A stretch of DNA of 64,000 nucleotides, taken from assembly GCF_014384885.1 (NCBI RefSeq), contig NZ_JACRST010000001.1, positions 372,001 through 436,000 of the forward strand, given 5' to 3'. The notes beneath the pieces are model-generated. The model had not been told where the DNA came from, made no database searches, and saw only the letters and a list, made by a program, of their open reading frames with translations. Both the position numbers and the translations under genes were made by a program. This stretch comes from Ligaoa zhengdingensis. Lineage in GTDB: Bacteria > Bacillota > Clostridia > Oscillospirales > Ruminococcaceae. Of the stretch, positions 59,804-64,000 are shown in pieces; within the stretch, counting starts at the first letter, position 1; each line of letters starts with the position of its first letter.

Positions 59804-61348
59804 TTACTGGACGTCCAGCAGCGACGCCATGTTGTCATAGATCGCGGTGTTGTCGTAGAATCCGCGGAACAGCTCCTGGCCATTGCCCTGGGCGAACACC
59901 GCCACCGGCAGGCCGGTATGCGCATAGGAGGAAAAGTTGATGCCCGATTTGTTGTTGAGGATGTGGGTGACAGTCACCGAGAGGGGTTCATAGGTGCCGT
60001 ACAACACATACTCCTCCTGATTGGGGTCCTCGTTGCCCGCGAGGGTCTTTTCATAGGCCGCCTGCAGCCGCCCCGCCTCGTAGTCGGTCAGCACCAGCTT
60101 GCTCTCCTCGGTGGCTTCGGGGTCGTCCGGCAGCATCAGGCCGAAGTTGGCCTTGACATCCTTCATCACGTCCGCGAAGGGGGTGTTATTCTCTTTATAT
60201 TTTGCCACATAGTCGCTGTCGAACTTGGCGTAGGAGATCTTCTGGTTCTCGATGTTGTGCAGGTAGGTGTCGTAGTCGGTGCCCGCGTAGCCGATGGTCA
60301 GGCCGCCGGTCTCGTGGTCGCCGGTCACCAGGATCAGCGTCTCGTCCGGGTGCTGATTATAGAAGGCGACCGCTTCGCTCACCGCGTCGGCCAGCGCCAG
60401 GGTATCGCCGATGGTAGAACCCGCGTCGTTGGCGTGGCAGGCCCAGTCGATCTTGCCGCCCTCCACCATCATAAAGAAGCCGTTGTCGTTGTCCAGCACC
60501 TCGATGCCCTTTTTCACATAGTCCTTGAGCGCCCATTCGCTCTCTGCGCGGTCGCCGTCGTAGGAAAGCGCGTCGGAATCCGCCAGCGTCTCGCCGATGA
60601 TGAGCGCCTTGCCGTCCGCGGCGGTCAGCTTTTCGGCCTCCGCCTGCGTCTTGATGACCTTGTAGCCGCCCTGGGCCGCCAGCTCATAGAGGTCGGTCTT
60701 GTTCTCTTCCTTGCCGGTGGGGGAAAGCAAACCGCCGCCTGCGAAGTAGTCGAAGCCGCTCGCGATCAACTCCTCGCCGATTTCGTAGTAGTTGCTGCGG
60801 GTGGGCTGATGCGCATAAAACGCCGCGGGGGTGGCGTGGTTGAGGTTGACGCTGCTGATGATGCCGATTTTGAAATCCTTCTGCTTTTTGAGCTTCTCCG
60901 CGATCGTCTCGTAGGATTTGGTCTTGGACTCGTCCATGTTGATCACACCGCTGTGGGTCTTGTATCCGGTCGAGATGGAGGTCGCGGTGGAGGCGGAGTC
61001 GGGTGCAAAGGAGGTGGAGTCAAAGGTGGTGGCGCTGCCTGCGACCGGAAAATTCATAAAGCTCAGCGGCTCGCCGCCCTTTAAAATCTCCGGGTTGGGG
61101 TCTGCAATTGCGCCGAGGTAATCAGACGCCGCCTGGAACTGGGGGTAGCTCATACCGTCGCCGATGAACAGGAAGACATATTTCGGCGCTGTTTTCTCCT
61201 TGACCGGGGCGGGCGCAGGCGCAGCGGCCGAAGAGCTCGGCGCCTGGGACGGCGCGGATGGGGCAGCAGCGTTGGAAGCGCAGCCGGTGAGCACCGATAC
61301 TGCGGTCACAGCCGCCAGCGCGGCCGTTAAAATCTGTTTACGATTCAT
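59804..61348 (-). CDS. Alkaline phosphatase (lipoprotein)
   Basis: 514 residues from the ATG after GAGGAGAAC. The signal (MNRKQILTAALAAVTAVSVLTGCA) has a lipobox, so it is anchored to the outside of the cell, followed by an Ala/Pro/Ser-rich linker. Catalytic features: GDGMSYPQ (metal Asp), the nucleophile in PDSASTATS, HATPAAFYAH, and LILVTGDHETGG. This is the PhoA-type alkaline phosphatase fold with two zinc and one magnesium. It releases phosphate from organic esters. No PHO box was identified. Dense antisense open frames here reflect high GC only. Confidence 0.93.
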   Translation of the reverse strand: MNRKQILTAALAAVTAVSVLTGCASNAAAPSAPSQAPSSSAAAPAPAPVKEKTAPKYVFLFIGDGMSYPQFQAASDYLGAIADPNPEILKGGEPLSFMNFPVAGSATTFDSTSFAPDSASTATSISTGYKTHSGVINMDESKTKSYETIAEKLKKQKDFKIGIISSVNLNHATPAAFYAHQPTRSNYYEIGEELIASGFDYFAGGGLLSPTGKEENKTDLYELAAQGGYKVIKTQAEAEKLTAADGKALIIGETLADSDALSYDGDRAESEWALKDYVKKGIEVLDNDNGFFMMVEGGKIDWACHANDAGSTIGDTLALADAVSEAVAFYNQHPDETLILVTGDHETGGLTIGYAGTDYDTYLHNIENQKISYAKFDSDYVAKYKENNTPFADVMKDVKANFGLMLPDDPEATEESKLVLTDYEAGRLQAAYEKTLAGNEDPNQEEYVLYGTYEPLSVTVTHILNNKSGINFSSYAHTGLPVAVFAQGNGQELFRGFYDNTAIYDNMASLLDVQ

Positions 61349-61557
61349 CTTGTTCTCCTCCGTTGTAATCTTGATGTTTTGGTTCGCTCTCATCATAGCA
61401 AAACAAACGGAGGGGACAAAGCAAAAGAAGGTAAAAGCTCTGTAAGAGATTGGTCAAGCCGTTGGCGGTGATAACCAAAGAAGGACGGGAAAAACTAGTA
61501 AAAAAGTCCGACCAACCGGCCCAAATGCGGCGAATTCTGGCCCGGCGCGCTTTCTCA

Positions 61558-61586
61558 TTGACATCGGAGCCGCGCGGCGGTAGAAT
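61558..61586 (+). promoter_or_regulatory. Promoter of gltX
   Basis: TTGACA (61558-61563) and TAGAAT (61581-61586), spacer 17 bp. The remaining part of the 310-bp gap (61349-61557) contains the start region of the phosphatase gene on the other strand and no other element I can support. Confidence 0.75.
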
Positions 61587-61658
61587 GAAAAGGCGGCGGA
61601 CTTTTCTGCCGAAATTTGGCAGGGCTGCGCGCTCTGCATCAAAAGGATGGTAATACAA

Positions 61659-63116
61659 ATGAAATTAGAAGGTGTACGCACCCGCTTTGCCCCCAGCCCG
61701 ACCGGCTATATGCACGTGGGCAATCTGCGCACCGCGCTTTATGCGTTTCTCACGGCGAAGTCCCAGGGCGGCAAATTCCTGCTGCGCATCGAGGATACCG
61801 ACCAGGAGCGCTATGTGGAGGGCGCGGTGGATATCATCTACAACACCCTGCGTGAAACCGGCTTGGTGTGGGACGAAGGGCCGGACATCGGCGGCCCAGT
61901 GGGCCCTTACATCCAGAGCGAGCGCATGGGCATGTTCAAGGACTATGCGTTGCAGCTGGTGGAAAAGGGTGCAGCGTACTACTGTTTCTGCGATAAAGAC
62001 CGGCTGGAGGAGGTGCGTGTGCTGCAAAAGGCGTCCGGCCAGTCGCCCCACTACGACGGGCATTGCCGTGACCTCTCCAAGGAGGAGGTGCAGGCGCGCC
62101 TCGATGCGGGCGAACCCTACGTCATCCGCCAGAAGATGCCCAAGACCGGCACCACCACCTTCCACGATGAAATCTTCGGCGACATTACGGTGGAAAACGA
62201 GACGCTGGACGACCAAATCCTCATCAAAGCAGACGGGATGCCCACCTACAACTTTGCCAACGTGGTGGACGACCACCTGATGGGCATCACCCACGTCATC
62301 CGCGGCAACGAGTACCTCTCCAGCACCCCCAAGTACAACCTGCTCTACCAGGCGTTCGACTGGGAGATTCCCGTCTATATCCACTGCCCTCCGGTGATGA
62401 AGGACAGCACCCATAAGCTCTCCAAGCGCAACGGCGACGCCTCCTATGAGGATTTGATCGCGCAGGGCTACCTGAAGGACGCAGTGCTCAACTATATCGC
62501 CCTGCTCGGCTGGAGCCCCAAGGGCGACCGCGAGATTTTCACCCTGCCCGAACTGATCGAGGAGTGGGACCCCGCCGGTATCTCCAAGTCCCCCGCGATC
62601 TTTGACACACAAAAGTTGCGCTACATCAACGGCGAATATATCAAGGCAATGCCGCTGGAACAGTTCCATGAAATCGCGCTTCCCTGGGTGCGCAAGGCGG
62701 TGCAGTCGGAAGTCGACACCATGTTGATCGCGCAGATGCTCCAGCCCCGCACCGAGGTGTTGTGTGAAATTCCCGAACAGCTCGCCTTTATCGACGCGCT
62801 GCCCGATTACGACAACGCCCTGTATGTGCACAAAAAGATGAAAACCAACGAGGAAAACTCGCTGGAAAGCCTGAAGGCGGTGCTGCCCGTCCTGGAGGCG
62901 CTGGACGACTACAGCGTCGAAGGGGTTCACGCGGCGCTGTTCGGCGTGATCGAACAGCTCGGCGTAAAAAATGGCCTGATCCTGTGGCCGGTGCGCGTCG
63001 CAGTATCCGGCAAACAGTTCACTCCCGGCGGCGGCGTGGAGATTTGCGCCCTGCTCGGCAAGGAGGAAAGCCTGCGCCGCATCCGCAAGGGCATCGAAAA
63101 GCTCACCAAAAATTAA
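61659..63116 (+). CDS. gltX: Glutamyl-tRNA synthetase
   Basis: 485 residues. HIGH-type motif HVGN (19-22) in SPTGYMHVGNLRTAL, KMSKS-type motif KLSKR (253-257), and the class I core of GluRS. The C-terminal anticodon-binding domain is full length. The start 11 bp from AAGGA is preferred over an ATG that would be on top of the ribosome site. Whether it also charges tRNA-Gln cannot be judged without the gatCAB genes. Confidence 0.96.
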   Translation: MKLEGVRTRFAPSPTGYMHVGNLRTALYAFLTAKSQGGKFLLRIEDTDQERYVEGAVDIIYNTLRETGLVWDEGPDIGGPVGPYIQSERMGMFKDYALQLVEKGAAYYCFCDKDRLEEVRVLQKASGQSPHYDGHCRDLSKEEVQARLDAGEPYVIRQKMPKTGTTTFHDEIFGDITVENETLDDQILIKADGMPTYNFANVVDDHLMGITHVIRGNEYLSSTPKYNLLYQAFDWEIPVYIHCPPVMKDSTHKLSKRNGDASYEDLIAQGYLKDAVLNYIALLGWSPKGDREIFTLPELIEEWDPAGISKSPAIFDTQKLRYINGEYIKAMPLEQFHEIALPWVRKAVQSEVDTMLIAQMLQPRTEVLCEIPEQLAFIDALPDYDNALYVHKKMKTNEENSLESLKAVLPVLEALDDYSVEGVHAALFGVIEQLGVKNGLILWPVRVAVSGKQFTPGGGVEICALLGKEESLRRIRKGIEKLTKN

Positions 63117-63130
63117 TCATAATGAAAAGC

Positions 63131-63169
63131 GAGGGATACCGCCCATTGAAAAGCGGTATCCCTCTTTTT
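63131..63169 (+). terminator. Terminator of gltX
   Basis: 12-bp stem GAGGGATACCGC/GCGGTATCCCTC, then TTTTT. Confidence 0.9.
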
Positions 63170-63232
63170 GTCCCCGCGGGGCTTCAAATGGAAGCCTTGC
63201 CCAGAACCGGCCACCTCTGGGCGGCTTTGCTT

Positions 63233-63847
63233 TTATCGCCTTTGAAGATATTGCCGCAGCCCCACCGCCGCAGCGAGCGCCGCAGTGCCGAGCCCAAACA
63301 GCAGCAGCTTGTTGTCCCCGCCCCCCTGCATCATTGAAAACAGCGAGAAGCGGCCGAAATCCCCCATGAGGTTGAGCGCATAATAACAGATCGGCACCAT
63401 ATAACCGACGGCGATATTCCCGCCCGTCGCTGCGCTCAACAACCCGAGACCGCCGAGGAACACCGCGTTTGACACAGCCCCGAACCAATGGCCGATCCCC
63501 ACGGCGCAGGCGTTCCCCCGCATCAGCAGGACAAAGCCGCCTGACAGCGCAGCCGTCAGCAGAAGGGAAAGCAGCGCGCGCAGCAGGCATACCGCCGGAT
63601 AAGGGGTGCTGCGCGAGGCCACCGCTGCCCAGACGCCCGCCTCCTGTTCCGGCTGGAGGATGGGGGAAAACAGGATCACCCCCAGAAAGGAGAGACCCAG
63701 CTCGAGCGGGACGGCAGCCGCCTGCGCATCCAGCGCTGCGATTCCAAACACCGCCGGCAGCAGCAGGAGCAGCCCTGAGGCGATCAGCAGATGGGGCATC
63801 AGGCTATGCCTTAGGGTCGCGCTTATCAAATCGAGGTAACGATACAT
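63233..63847 (-). CDS. Multi-pass membrane protein (ABC-2 permease-like)
   Basis: 204 residues with five to six hydrophobic segments, alanine- and leucine-rich, and a SPILQPEQEAGVWAAVASRSTPY stretch between helices 2 and 3. Such features recall the permease part of ABC-2 exporters, but no diagnostic motif is present. ATG after AAAAGGAGG, overlapping the end of the upstream partial gene, so the two are coupled. Confidence 0.65.
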   Translation of the reverse strand: MYRYLDLISATLRHSLMPHLLIASGLLLLLPAVFGIAALDAQAAAVPLELGLSFLGVILFSPILQPEQEAGVWAAVASRSTPYPAVCLLRALLSLLLTAALSGGFVLLMRGNACAVGIGHWFGAVSNAVFLGGLGLLSAATGGNIAVGYMVPICYYALNLMGDFGRFSLFSMMQGGGDNKLLLFGLGTAALAAAVGLRQYLQRR

Positions 63848-64000
63848 CGAGCTTTCCCCTCCTTTTTCCCTCCAATACCGCGATGGTCAGCCCGACCAAA
63901 ATGAGTGCAATCAGCGCGATTGCTGCGCGGTTCCGCACCAGCTCGCCGAAATGGTCGAGATAGACCTGCGTTGCGCCCAGGCTGTTGTGACGCGGGCTCA
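63804..64000 (-). CDS. Membrane protein, C-terminal part (truncated by window edge)
   Basis: The visible 65 codons (SPRHNSLGATQVYLDHF, then LIALILVGLTIAVLEGKRRGKL, ending DKRDPKA) contain one transmembrane helix near the end followed by a basic tail. The C-terminus overlaps the next gene by 44 bp in another frame. The rest is outside the window, so no family can be assigned; it belongs to the same operon as the ABC-2-like gene. Confidence 0.6.
   Translation of the reverse strand, partial: SPRHNSLGATQVYLDHFGELVRNRAAIALIALILVGLTIAVLEGKRRGKLDVSLPRFDKRDPKA

Noticed and set aside
59801..61084. 427-codon plus-strand frame antisense to the alkaline phosphatase
   Set aside because: Antisense shadow of a GC-rich gene; no ribosome site, no protein family.

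Overview
The window looks like chromosomal DNA of an anaerobic gut Firmicute, probably Clostridia of the Oscillospiraceae/Ruminococcaceae type. The support is AGGAGG-type ribosome sites, Rho-independent terminators, a CsoR/Rrf2/MerR/WYL regulator set, acetate kinase, OPT and AI-2E transporters and a polysaccharide hydrolase. The right-hand third is visibly GC-rich, whereas the inserted elements in the middle are less so. No species call is possible from the sequence alone.

Layout. 1-3.7 kb: the N-terminal part of a secreted GH97-type glycosidase (minus), then a CsoR repressor and a heavy-metal P1B ATPase behind two tandem CsoR-like operators. 3.97-12.2 kb: a sulfur amino acid block with a stand-alone methionine synthase activation protein, MetH, a homocysteine methyltransferase/MTHFR fusion, a leader peptide with attenuator-like terminator before MetY, a divergent Rrf2 regulator, and CysK. 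12.25-33.2 kb: two tandem integrative mobilizable elements (IMEs) at the 3' end of guaA. Three copies of a 12-bp core (last codons of guaA) bound them. Each has its own integrase, excisionase, Cro/CI-like regulator with divergent promoters, MobV-type relaxase, RepA-like ATPase and candidate oriT. IME1 carries an AlwI-like type IIS restriction system with a broken abortive-infection gene. IME2 carries a MerR regulator and a lipoprotein. 33.2-54.3 kb: guaA, DUF378, a flavoprotein, ackA, tmcAL, an alpha-2-macroglobulin/Memo pair, a GH18 protein, a structured leader before a 60-residue protein, tRNA-Leu(GAG), pepD, an OPT transporter with a PqqD-like partner, an AI-2E transporter and a cardiolipin synthase. 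54.4-58.6 kb: two overlapping WYL genes divergent from an array of tRNA-like modules, a GC-rich structured RNA and an SPFH/slipin gene. 58.5-64 kb: YibE/F, alkaline phosphatase, gltX and two membrane-protein genes.

How the parts work together. MetY makes homocysteine, and MetH and the MTHFR fusion methylate it, with the separate activation protein reactivating MetH. CysK and the Rrf2 regulator tie this to cysteine. The IMEs appear to be mobilizable, possibly replicating, islands that accreted one after the other at a conserved gene end.

The most unusual locus is WYL-WYL / tRNA-like array / slipin. In the array, successive D-arms and T-arms are joined by short capped stems where acceptor stems would be, so the RNA resembles permuted tRNA elbows rather than tRNA genes. 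Bacterial Y RNAs of the YrlA class are known tRNA mimics found near RNA-repair genes. I infer that this is a related multi-module RNA with its own regulators and membrane-associated scaffold protein.
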